45,348 nt of DNA from Deltaproteobacteria bacterium SM23_61 (GTDB lineage Bacteria; Desulfobacterota; SM23-61). Under the pieces are notes generated by a model, which ran no database searches, was not told where the DNA came from, and was given only the letters and a program-made list of their open reading frames with translations. The stretch is taken from assembly GCA_001304105.1 (NCBI GenBank), contig LJUR01000019.1:1-45348 (forward strand), in the 5' to 3' direction. The stretch's first letter is position 1. The number at the start of each line of letters is the position of its first letter. Below are positions 34,013 to 41,544 of this stretch, in pieces. Both the position numbers and the translations under genes were made by a program.

Positions 34013-35416
34013 ATGAAACCGAGAATCCTGATTGTCGACGACGAAGCCCGGATGCAGCGGCTCTTCGAGATCAACCTGGGCCCGAAGTATGAAGTGATGA
34101 CCGCCGGGGATGGGAAAAGGGCGCTGGAGGTGATGAAATCCGGGGATGTGGCCCTTCTGGTCACCGACCTGAAGATGCCGGGGATGAACGGGATGACCCT
34201 TCTGCAAGAGGCTCACCGCATGGACCCGGACCTGCCGGTGGTCATCATGACCGCCTACGGAACCGTGGAAGGGGCGGTCCAGGCCATGAAGGAAGGGGCG
34301 GTGGATTACATCCTCAAACCCGTCAAGATGGAAGAGATGGAGATCCTCATCGAAAAGACCCTCTCCGTACGCCGGCTCCAGGACGAGAACCGCTCCCTGC
34401 GCCGGGAACTGCAGGGTGTGTACGGCCCGACCAGTATTGTGGGGAATCATCCCGCCATCCAGAGAGTCATCCAGCTCATCTCCCAGGTAGCCGGGACCAA
34501 AGCCACGGTACTGGTCCAGGGGGAGAGCGGGACGGGGAAGGAGATCGTTGCCCGGGCGATTCACTACCAGAGCGACCGGGCGAGCAAGCCCTTCGTGGTC
34601 ATCAATTGCGCCGCCATTCCCGGTAACCTCCTGGAGAGCGAACTCTTCGGTCACGAGAAGGGGGCCTTCACCGGGGCGATCAAGACCAAGCGGGGCCGCC
34701 TGGAGCTGGCGGATCAGGGGACGCTCTTTCTGGATGAGATCGGGGAAATGCCCAAAGAACTCCAGGTGAAAATCCTCCGGGTGATGGAAGAACAGAAATT
34801 CCAGCGAGTGGGCGGCACCGGGGACGTGCAGGTGGACAACCGGATCATCGCTGCGACCAACAAGGATCTGAAACAGGCGGTAGAGGCCGGGGCCTTCCGG
34901 GACGACCTCTTTTACCGTCTGAACGTGATTACCATCTCCATCCCGCCCCTGCGGGAAAGGATAGAAGATATCCCCCTGCTCATCGAGTATTTTTTGAAGA
35001 AGCACCGCGAGGTATTCAAGAGCCGCGTAGTGGGATTGAGCGATGAAGCGATGGAGATCCTCACCGATTACTCCTGGCCGGGGAACGTGCGGGAACTGGA
35101 GAACACCCTCGTGCGGGCCATGATCCTTTGCGGATCGGAATTCATCCAGCCCGGGGATTTGCCGGACGAACTGGGGCGGGAAGAACGAAGAGAAGAAACG
35201 AAGTTGCCCGCGGACCGGGAAGCGCTGAAGCAGATGAAGAAGGAGGCCCAGCAGAAGGCCAAGGAGGAGATCGAGAAGAGTTTTGTCATGGAAGCCCTGA
35301 GGCAGGGGGGAGGAAACGTTATGCGCTCGGCGGAGATGGTAGGCATGGACCGGAGACAATTCCAGAACCTTCTGCGCAAATACGGTATCTCCCGGAAGGA
35401 TTTCCTGAAGGATTGA
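34013..35416 (+). CDS. NtrC-family sigma-54-dependent response regulator
   Basis: 467 residues from ATG 34013; the track's longer form reads through repeat DNA. A receiver domain (1-120) has Asp52 in VTDLKMPG as the phosphorylation site. The AAA+ domain has Walker A GESGTGKE, the sigma-54 contact loop GAFTGA, Walker B LFLDEIGEMP, and the arginine-finger region FRDDLFYRLNV. A Fis-type helix-turn-helix closes it (GGNVMRSAEMVGMDRRQFQNLL). All parts needed for activation are present. It is paired with the upstream kinase. The next gene downstream has a -24/-12 promoter, so that gene is its most obvious target. The ribosome site is weak (ggggggtt). Confidence 0.95.
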   Translation: MKPRILIVDDEARMQRLFEINLGPKYEVMTAGDGKRALEVMKSGDVALLVTDLKMPGMNGMTLLQEAHRMDPDLPVVIMTAYGTVEGAVQAMKEGAVDYILKPVKMEEMEILIEKTLSVRRLQDENRSLRRELQGVYGPTSIVGNHPAIQRVIQLISQVAGTKATVLVQGESGTGKEIVARAIHYQSDRASKPFVVINCAAIPGNLLESELFGHEKGAFTGAIKTKRGRLELADQGTLFLDEIGEMPKELQVKILRVMEEQKFQRVGGTGDVQVDNRIIAATNKDLKQAVEAGAFRDDLFYRLNVITISIPPLRERIEDIPLLIEYFLKKHREVFKSRVVGLSDEAMEILTDYSWPGNVRELENTLVRAMILCGSEFIQPGDLPDELGREERREETKLPADREALKQMKKEAQQKAKEEIEKSFVMEALRQGGGNVMRSAEMVGMDRRQFQNLLRKYGISRKDFLKD

Positions 35417-35433
35417 TACAAAAAATTAATTTT

Positions 35434-35478
35434 AAAGTGCGAAGAAAAAGGTGTAAAGTGCGATTAAAACATTCGCAC
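35434..35478. promoter_or_regulatory. Candidate activator-binding repeats upstream of the sigma-54 promoter
   Basis: AAAGTGCGA occurs at 35434-35442 and again exactly 21 bp later at 35455-35463, followed by the inverted TCGCAC at 35473-35478. The block lies ~150-190 bp upstream of the -24/-12 promoter, where enhancer-binding proteins usually bind. Because 21 is also three heptads, it could instead be another decayed repeat array. Confidence 0.3.
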
Positions 35479-35624
35479 AACTAACCATTTGACATTTATT
35501 GATATTCTGTTTTGGCCCTCGACAGCCCCCTGGAATTCCCTCAAAGGCCGATCTTCTGGTATTTCAGATATAAATAAATCTTAATAAATCCAAATAGTTA
35601 AAAAATTTTTTCTTTGCTTCCCCT

Positions 35625-35640
35625 TGGCTCATTTTTTGCT
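35625..35640 (+). promoter_or_regulatory. Sigma-54 (-24/-12) promoter
   Basis: TGGCTCATTTTTTGCT fits TGGCAC-N5-TTGCA/T with GG and GC exactly 12 bp apart. Transcription would start near 35651, leaving a ~29-nt leader containing the GGGGAGG ribosome site of the radical SAM gene. The upstream neighbour encodes a sigma-54 activator. Confidence 0.65.
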
Positions 35641-35679
35641 GTAAAGCGGGTAAAAGAAATAAATGGGGAGGATACTACC

Positions 35680-37413
35680 ATGGCCATCGGAGAATTGATT
35701 CGCGGCCTGAGAAAAAAGACTGCGCTCAAAAATTTGGGAAAAGTCGAGCCTTACTACCCGCCGACCCAGAATGTACCCATCGGGCTTCCCAAGGAAGTAA
35801 ATAGTCTTTGCCCGGAGTGCGGAAAAACCATCCGGGCCGTCATTCTGGAGCGGGAAGGGAAAGTCTTCATGGAAAAAACCTGCCCGGATCACGGCTTCAT
35901 CCGGGACCTGGTCTACTCAGACGCCGAGCTTTACAAGAAGTCCGAGCGCTGGACCTATGAAGACGGGGACCGGATTCAGAACCCCCAGGTCACCGGCGGA
36001 AAGTCCTGCCCGAGGGATTGCGGCCTGTGCGACCAGCACATCAGCCCGCCGATCCTGGCCAACATTGACCTGACCAACCGCTGCAACATGCGCTGCCCCG
36101 TCTGCTTCGCCAACGCCAACGTGCAGGGGTATGTGTACGAGCCCACCTACGAGCAGGTGGTGGAGATGCTCTCCCGGTTGCACAACATCAAGCCCTTTTC
36201 CCCGCCGGCCATCCAGTTCTCGGGGGGAGAGCCGACCATTTATCCCCGGTTCCTGGACATCCTGAAGGGGGCCCGTTCCATGGGGTTCAGCCACCTGCAG
36301 ATCGCCACCAACGGAATCCGCATCGCCAAGGACCTGGATTTTGCCAAGAAGGCAAAAGAGGCCGGGCTTTACACCATGTACCTGCAGTTTGACGGGACCT
36401 CCGACGATGTCTATAAGAAAACCCGAGGTCTCTCCGGCCTCTGGGAACTGAAACAGCGAGCGGTGGAGAATGCCCGGGCCGCGGAACTGCGCATCGTCCT
36501 GGTACCCACCATCATCAAGACCATCAATGACGACCAGGTGGGGAAGATCCTCGAGTTCGCCGTGGCCAATTCCGATGTGATCAGCGGCATCAGCTATCAG
36601 CCCGTGGCCTTCACCGGAAGAATTTCCACCGCGGAGAGGGAGCAGCAGCGCTACACCCTTGCGGACCTGGCCCTGGACATCGAGGCCCAGACGGGACTTC
36701 TCAAGGCGCGGGAAGACTGGTATCCCCTGTCGGTGACTTCCCCCTTCTCCAAGCTCCTCAGCTCCATCTGGAAATACGATGTGGCCAAGATCACCTGCCA
36801 CTCGGACTGCGGGCTGGGCTCTTACATTTTCGTGAACCGGAAAACGGGGAGCGTGACTCCCATTACCCAGGCCATCGACATCGAGGGATTCACCTGGGAG
36901 CTGAACAAGCTGGTCAAACAGAAGATCTCCAACATCCGCGCTCTTACCGCCCTCACTGCCCAGCACCTGCTGAAGAAGTTCTTCCGGGAGGAACGGGTCA
37001 AGGACGGGTTGACCGCGGAGATCTGCCTGGAGCTCTTCCAGGGGGTCGTGGACATGGAAGCCCAGCGGCGGGTGGAGCTGATCTACTACTGGGACATGCT
37101 CCTGGTGGGGGGCATGCACTTCCAGGATGGATACAACTACAATGTGGACCGGGTGAAGCGGTGCTGCATCCACTACGCCGCCCCGAACGGGCGGATCTAT
37201 CCCTTCTGCACCTACAATTCAGGGCCGGTCTTCCGGGAAAAGATCGAACGGGAGTTTTCCATTCCCCTGGATGAGTGGCGGAAGCGGAACCGCTCGGAAG
37301 CGGAACCGCTCCCTGGAAGAGGCGGATTATTTCCTCTGCCGAACGTAAGTAGCAAATCAGGAAAGGAAAAGGGAGGCTGGTACCGCCTCCCTTTTTTTAT
37401 GCCCCGACCATAA
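35680..37413 (+). CDS. Tes/MSS-like radical SAM protein with frameshifted C-terminus
   Basis: 577 residues from ATG 35680 (GGGGAGG upstream). The radical SAM cluster motif is CNMRCPVC (Cys135, 139, 142). Additional cysteine sets are CPEC (44, 47), CPDHG (68), CPRDCGLC (110, 114, 117), HSDCG (377), and RCCIHYAAPNGRIYPFC (495, 496, 510). This multi-cluster layout and motifs such as QFSGGEPT and EDWYPLSV match the archaeal tetraether lipid synthase Tes and its bacterial homologues (MSS) proposed to couple fatty chains into membrane-spanning lipids. Function is inferred by family. A 16-bp tandem duplication at 37279-37310 shifts the frame: without it the protein would end EWRKRNRSLEEADYFLCRT at a TAA (37346-37348) before the terminator. 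As it stands the ORF reads through the terminator hairpin. Confidence 0.85.
   Translation: MAIGELIRGLRKKTALKNLGKVEPYYPPTQNVPIGLPKEVNSLCPECGKTIRAVILEREGKVFMEKTCPDHGFIRDLVYSDAELYKKSERWTYEDGDRIQNPQVTGGKSCPRDCGLCDQHISPPILANIDLTNRCNMRCPVCFANANVQGYVYEPTYEQVVEMLSRLHNIKPFSPPAIQFSGGEPTIYPRFLDILKGARSMGFSHLQIATNGIRIAKDLDFAKKAKEAGLYTMYLQFDGTSDDVYKKTRGLSGLWELKQRAVENARAAELRIVLVPTIIKTINDDQVGKILEFAVANSDVISGISYQPVAFTGRISTAEREQQRYTLADLALDIEAQTGLLKAREDWYPLSVTSPFSKLLSSIWKYDVAKITCHSDCGLGSYIFVNRKTGSVTPITQAIDIEGFTWELNKLVKQKISNIRALTALTAQHLLKKFFREERVKDGLTAEICLELFQGVVDMEAQRRVELIYYWDMLLVGGMHFQDGYNYNVDRVKRCCIHYAAPNGRIYPFCTYNSGPVFREKIEREFSIPLDEWRKRNRSEAEPLPGRGGLFPLPNVSSKSGKEKGGWYRLPFFMPRP
37279..37310. repeat. 16-bp tandem duplication inside the radical SAM gene
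   Basis: CGGAAGCGGAACCGCT occurs twice back to back (37279-37294, 37295-37310). Sixteen is not a multiple of three, so the second copy changes the downstream frame. Confidence 0.95.
37367..37398 (+). terminator. Intrinsic terminator of the radical SAM gene
   Basis: AAAA-GGGAGGC, loop TGGTACC, GCCTCCC, then seven T. It lies inside the current reading frame but 18 bp after the stop codon of the pre-duplication frame. Confidence 0.88.
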
Positions 37414-37414
37414 G

Positions 37415-37806
37415 AGGGTGCAGGGTGCTGGGGGCAGAAGGCAGGGTGTAGCGTGTAGGGTGTCGGGGGTAGGGGAAAGGAAGCAAAGAGCAAAGAGCAT
37501 AGAGCAAATAGCAAATGGCAAATAGCAAATAGAATTAATCATTGACCATTGACCAATGATCAATGGCCAATGATCAATGACCAATGATTAATGGCCAATG
37601 ACCAATGACCAGTGACCAATGACCAGAGAGCAGCAAACAAATAGCAGGTGAAGGATTACCGAGTAAATAGAAACGAGCAACCAGAAACCAGCAACCAGGA
37701 CGAGGAACGAATAACGAATAACGTGTAACGTATAACGAGTAACGTTTTCTTCCCCGGGACTCAGGACTAAGGACTAAGGACTTAGGATTCAGGATTCAGG
37801 ACTCAG
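37415..37806. repeat. Long composite heptad-period array of at least six unit types
   Basis: Almost 400 bp. Blocks run in order: gggtgca/gggtgta, gcaaaga, gcaaata, gaccaat/gatcaat, agcaacc/agaaacc, aataacg/gtaacgt, then actaagg/attcagg/actcagg. Unit sequence changes but the 7-bp step persists. The last block contains the stop codon of the LiaF-like gene on the minus strand. No gene is believed in this gap. Confidence 0.88.
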
Positions 37807-38173
37807 GACTGCCCTTCGGCGGTTCGGGCGGCGGCTGTGCAGGAGGATTGGATGAAGGGGTCCTGTAGTAGCGGCAGAGGAGAAAAATCCCGATGATCAC
37901 CAGAATGGTGGGCCAGACCAGGTCGCTCCAGGCTTCCGCTTCCGGGAAGAAGGCGATGACGAAATAAATGAGAAAGAGAAGGACTCCGATCCCGCCGACA
38001 ATCCGGGCGGCCAGACTGCGGGGGTTGAGGAGAAAAAGGGCGACCCCGACGGCCACCAGGATGAGGGGCCAGCTGGTGTAAATCTGCAGAATGAACAGCC
38101 GGTCCAGGATAAACAGGCATCCCACCGTGAGCAAAACCAGCCCGGCGATCAAGTGCCCTTTCTTTCCCCGCAT
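37796..38173 (-). CDS. Small membrane protein, LiaI/LiaF-type transmembrane region
   Basis: 125 residues from ATG 38173 (the track used a TTG three codons earlier). Four hydrophobic segments (LIAGLVLLTVGCLFIL, WPLILVAVGVALFLL, IVGGIGVLLFLIYFVIAFF, WPTILVIIGIFLL) alternate with short loops; the repeated WP-hydrophobic pattern is that of the DUF5668/LiaF-like membrane region. A proline-rich tail ends in PKGSPES, whose last residues and TGA stop come from the adjoining heptad array. Such modules are linked to envelope-stress proteins, but no LiaR/LiaS partner is adjacent and the function is not known. Confidence 0.75.
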   Translation of the reverse strand: MRGKKGHLIAGLVLLTVGCLFILDRLFILQIYTSWPLILVAVGVALFLLNPRSLAARIVGGIGVLLFLIYFVIAFFPEAEAWSDLVWPTILVIIGIFLLCRYYRTPSSNPPAQPPPEPPKGSPES

Positions 38174-38550
38174 CCCATCCAACCTTTGGCTGTTCTCGTC
38201 TGTTCGAATTTTAGTGGCAGTTTTGATAAAGGCTGATGTTCAAATTTTTCTTTCCATTCACCTGCCTGAATAATACCTCATTTGTGGGGTTTCTTACAAT
38301 GACGAAAGAACCCCGGGGCAGAGGCTGCTAGGGGCGCACGCCGATGGCTACTTTCCTGGATGGGAAAAGGCGTGTTGCGGAAAAGAATCTATTGAATCCG
38401 CTGGCAGCGTAAACCTGCCGAAAATCCAGAACGGCCTGAGGCTGTCCACTTAAGTTCCGTTCAGGAGAAATTAAACCCAGTCAAAAATGTCCCGGAAATC
38501 CCGTAAAAGGCGCGACGTCAGGACCGGCCTGTTCACGTACTCGTTAGACC
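38174..38550. other. Gene-free gap
   Basis: 377 bp between two minus-strand genes. No ORF, repeat or clear promoter recognised. Confidence 0.4.
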
Positions 38551-39231
38551 TCATTTGGGCAGGTCATACTTAAAAACTTCATAGGACCAGACACCCATAC
38601 CCATAAGATAAACGTATTGATGTTCGACATCGCCATCTTCCTCATAAATTATGACTACACTGAATCGTAAACGATTGCTTTTGGCATCGGTGTTCGGGGC
38701 CATGAAAGCGAGCATACGCTTTCCTATGTTGCCTTTATTTAGATCGATCGGTGAGATATTCCCTGCTTTGTGGTAGACGATTACTTGTTTCGGTTGTACC
38801 GCTTGTTCTTCAGTCAGGGACTTCAGGGTAACTGTAGTTCCATCATCTCGAGTCTTACTTGCTGTGCCAATTATATGGCCTCCTATAGCTATAGAGAGGT
38901 TCGAAATAATAGCGCCGCCTAGATCTTTGGTGGCGATGTCTGAGGCTTGAAAAGGGGCCAATAAATCGAGGGCTTTTTTTGTAAATTGTTCAGTTTCCTC
39001 CGGTCCCAAACGTCTTTTGGGCTGGCTAACTACTCGAACCTTCTTTGGTTTTGGCGGTGGAGTGGGTTTAGGCTGAGCCCCGGGCACCCCTTTAGCGGGC
39101 GGTATCGCTTCTGCGGTTGAGGATATAAGTCTTTTATTTTCCGGAGCCGACGGAGATGGACCGGAAGCGCAACCGACTAATAACCACGCAAGAAGGGCCG
39201 TTAGGAGGCAACGAAACAATAGCTGGTTCAT
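38551..39231 (-). CDS. Predicted lipoprotein of unknown function
   Basis: 226 residues from ATG 39231 (GGAGAG upstream). A lipoprotein signal MNQLLFRCLLTALLAWLLVGC ends in the lipobox LVGC with Cys21. A Pro/Lys-rich linker follows (residues ~45-75, PKPTPPPKPKKVRVV), which could span the periplasm or peptidoglycan, then a ~150-residue domain with GGAIISNLSIAIGGHIIGTA and RLRFSVVIIYEEDGDVEHQYVYLMG. I do not recognise the domain. The gene is AT-richer than its surroundings and divergent from the PAAR-domain gene, sharing the ~480-bp promoter region. Confidence 0.75.
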   Translation of the reverse strand: MNQLLFRCLLTALLAWLLVGCASGPSPSAPENKRLISSTAEAIPPAKGVPGAQPKPTPPPKPKKVRVVSQPKRRLGPEETEQFTKKALDLLAPFQASDIATKDLGGAIISNLSIAIGGHIIGTASKTRDDGTTVTLKSLTEEQAVQPKQVIVYHKAGNISPIDLNKGNIGKRMLAFMAPNTDAKSNRLRFSVVIIYEEDGDVEHQYVYLMGMGVWSYEVFKYDLPK

Positions 39232-39556
39232 AGTATATCTCTCCAAATGCAATTGGTCTACCGTATTAACCCAACAAAAATTTTTATGCCGCGGATTCGA
39301 CCTAAGAGCTCAGTTGAACAAACCCTTTCACGGGGGGCTTTTACTTCTCTGGAGGTACCATCGCCGTAGGGGTTGATTTGGGAACTATGATGGGGGATTT
39401 TTTCTTTGAAATCAAGTAATAAAGGGGGCGGAAGGAATCGGTGTGCCCCGGTGAGCCTCCCAAACGCCTGCCGGACCCCAGGAAATCGTTGAAACAGCCT
39501 CCTCACCACCGCCACCCCGAAAATCCCCCGAATTCCATTGAAACACCCCCCAAACA

Positions 39557-39574
39557 AGCCCAAGATCTTGGGCT
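39557..39574. promoter_or_regulatory. Candidate operator: 18-bp perfect palindrome
   Basis: AGCCCAAGATCTTGGGCT, ending 9 bp before a consensus -35 box. The placement suits a dimeric transcription factor site acting on the downstream promoter. Confidence 0.4.
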
Positions 39575-39583
39575 AAAATTCCC

Positions 39584-39612
39584 TTGACACGCAATGGGCT
39601 CTTTTGTACATT
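39584..39612 (+). promoter_or_regulatory. Strong sigma-70 promoter for the PAAR-domain gene
   Basis: TTGACA, 17 bp, TACATT. Consensus -35, good -10, optimal spacing, about 100 bp upstream of ATG 39711. Confidence 0.65.
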
Positions 39613-39710
39613 CAATCCACCTCAAGACGCCAGCTGCACCTTTGTAGTTGGTTAGTTGGAAATGAGCGTTGGGGACAATACTTTTTCCAAACCATTGAGG
39701 TCGGTTTGGT

Positions 39711-40928
39711 ATGTTTATTAAGGGAAAGCCATCCCTCTGGTTATTGATGATAGGCTGGTTCTGCTTGGATATAGGCTTGTTTTCCGGACCGGTTTACGGG
39801 AAGGATCTGGATCCGCAGAAGCGGCTTGATCAATGTGCCGAGATCCAGAGATTGTCGGGCGAATTAGGGAGTGTAACGGCAACTCTTCCCCGAGGCCCAA
39901 AATTGAACTGGGACTGGGGAAGGAAAGCTTATCATCCCCCTCTTCAATCACACCTCAGCAGATTCAGCAAAGTCAATGGGATCAGTCTTAAAATCCTCAG
40001 CCTGATGGACGAGCTTCACACCGCAGGGCCTGAAGAACAGATCCCGGACTGTAACCTAACTGCCCACATTACATTTTGCCGGAAGGCGACGATTTCGTTC
40101 AGCGCCAAGGGGGTGATCGATCGGGAAAATGCCCGAATTGAATATAAGATGACCGGCAGGGCGCCAGCAATTCAGATAACCGATTTTACCGTGGGGGTGA
40201 CGCCTATAGAAATCTTCGGCCACGGTTTTGCGATCATTTCTGAAAATCCTTACGTTACATTTGCATCGAGCCATGTTGAAATGAGTGGCCATTATACTTA
40301 TTTCGGAGAAAGGTTTAAAGCTACGGAATTTGCGAGCTTCGCGGGCCCGTATATCTATATGGTCGTAAAAAATATGTCCCAAGAGAAACCATACTTTCCC
40401 ACCCTTTATACGCTAACCGTTCATCAACCGAACGTGGTCTTCTATTCTAAAAAAGGACACATCGAGGGGGGTGTTGTCCGGTGTCTCGACTACCGATGGC
40501 GGCCCATTCATCTGACACCGCAGGATCTCCAAGAGGCCTTCGAAAAAGGGCGCCTCACACTACGGAGGAAGACGGAAAAGGAGTCGTTGTCAGGGGAAGT
40601 TACCATTGACTTTGCGCCGCTCGACCTGGAGCTTCAGGCCCCGAACAAATCCGTTTCCGGAGGAATCGGCCTGTGGGGAGATAGGACAACGCATGGCGGC
40701 TTTCTTCTCGCCGCGGGAAAAGGGGTCTTTAGCGATGGGCACGCAGTTGCCAAGGAGGCGGATCCTGTATTGTGCCCGATCCATGGACTTTCAAAGGTTT
40801 CCCGGGACGAGTCCTCGGGTGTTTATATTGGTGACAAAACCGTGGCCTTTGCAGGGGGCAGGGCAGATTGCGGAGCAAAGATACTGAGCAAAAGCCCCTT
40901 GACGCTGGTGCAACCGGTTAAACAATAA
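39711..40928 (+). CDS. Secreted protein with C-terminal PAAR-like domain
   Basis: 405 residues. The N-terminus looks like an export signal (two Lys, then SLWLLMIGWFCLDIGLF, possible cleavage after PVYG). Residues ~35-310 form a domain I do not recognise, with several beta-rich stretches. Residues ~316-396 match a PAAR repeat: GDRTTHGG (His328), DPVLCPIHG (Cys355, His358), GDKTVAFAGGRADCGAKIL (Cys387), giving the usual His/Cys zinc set. PAAR domains cap the needle of type VI secretion and related contractile systems and are normally cytoplasmic, so an export signal is unusual. No T6SS structural genes are in the window. It is followed 32 bp later by the spike-like gene and is probably in one operon with it. 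Confidence 0.7.
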   Translation: MFIKGKPSLWLLMIGWFCLDIGLFSGPVYGKDLDPQKRLDQCAEIQRLSGELGSVTATLPRGPKLNWDWGRKAYHPPLQSHLSRFSKVNGISLKILSLMDELHTAGPEEQIPDCNLTAHITFCRKATISFSAKGVIDRENARIEYKMTGRAPAIQITDFTVGVTPIEIFGHGFAIISENPYVTFASSHVEMSGHYTYFGERFKATEFASFAGPYIYMVVKNMSQEKPYFPTLYTLTVHQPNVVFYSKKGHIEGGVVRCLDYRWRPIHLTPQDLQEAFEKGRLTLRRKTEKESLSGEVTIDFAPLDLELQAPNKSVSGGIGLWGDRTTHGGFLLAAGKGVFSDGHAVAKEADPVLCPIHGLSKVSRDESSGVYIGDKTVAFAGGRADCGAKILSKSPLTLVQPVKQ

Positions 40929-40960
40929 AGGATCACTTCAACTGCAAGGAGGACCTATCT

Positions 40961-41533
40961 ATGATTAAAATTCATCGTGACAATCGGGTTATTTTCTGGT
41001 TATTAATCGGAGCCCTTGTAATGAACATTCTATGGAGTCTCAGGCTGGAGCTGCAGGCCCAAGATATAACCATCCCTGAAACGGGTCCAAACAAAATCAT
41101 TTATGAACTCAATACGGAGGGCAAAAAGCCTTTTAAACTCGTTATGAGCGGAAAAACAGGTACTTTTCAACTTACTTACGATAAAATTGTGTTTGTTTTA
41201 GGAAATATAAGTTCCATTAGCAAAGATTGGAACGACGGCATCTTAATGGGTACGGAGGGATTTAAACAACTAATATATATGGGCAAGGAAGAAGGCATGG
41301 CCCTTAGAGATATTAAAAATATCTATTTTATAGTCGGTGCTCCCGGTGATGACAGTAAAGCAATTTATCTTAAAATGAAGACCGACACAGGATCAACTGA
41401 AATTCGCAACGACAAATCTACACTAAGTGTTGGCCCGAAAAATATCTCAATCGAGGCTGAGGGCGATATCGATATTCGGTCCAAGAATGGAGTGCTTAAA
41501 CTAAACGGCAAGAAGATTCATATGAACAAATAA
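40961..41533 (+). CDS. Signal-anchored protein with VgrG/gp5-like beta-repeat C-terminus
   Basis: 190 residues, GGAGG at good spacing before ATG 40961. A hydrophobic segment (VIFWLLIGALVMNILW) suggests a signal or membrane anchor, possibly cut after LQAQ. The C-terminal ~50 residues alternate short strands: GSTEIRNDKSTLSVG, NISIEAEGDIDIRSKNGV, LKLNGKKIHMN. This resembles the beta-helical tail of VgrG/gp5 spikes (DUF2345-like), on which PAAR proteins sit. The resemblance is by eye and weak, but its position right after a PAAR-domain gene strengthens it. It is clearly AT-rich compared with most of the window. Confidence 0.6.
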   Translation: MIKIHRDNRVIFWLLIGALVMNILWSLRLELQAQDITIPETGPNKIIYELNTEGKKPFKLVMSGKTGTFQLTYDKIVFVLGNISSISKDWNDGILMGTEGFKQLIYMGKEEGMALRDIKNIYFIVGAPGDDSKAIYLKMKTDTGSTEIRNDKSTLSVGPKNISIEAEGDIDIRSKNGVLKLNGKKIHMNK

Positions 41534-41544
41534 TTTCATTCTGG

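Larger units (their letters stand above)
39232..39710. other. Divergent intergenic region of the AT-richer island
   Basis: 479 bp between the lipoprotein and the PAAR-domain genes. It contains an 18-bp palindrome and a strong plus-strand promoter (listed separately). The small minus-strand ORFs 39258..39563 and 39412..39615 show no recognisable domain or ribosome site and overlap the promoter; not believed. Confidence 0.5.

Noticed and set aside
35434-35478. Firm assignment of the AAAGTGCGA pair as an enhancer
   Set aside because: Kept only as a low-confidence feature because the 21-bp spacing also equals three heptads of the local repeat habit.
37415-37806. CRISPR array
   Set aside because: The repeats are 7 bp, degenerate and without unique spacers; no cas genes are present.
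39258-39563. 101-aa minus-strand ORF
   Set aside because: No ribosome site or domain; runs into the promoter region palindrome.
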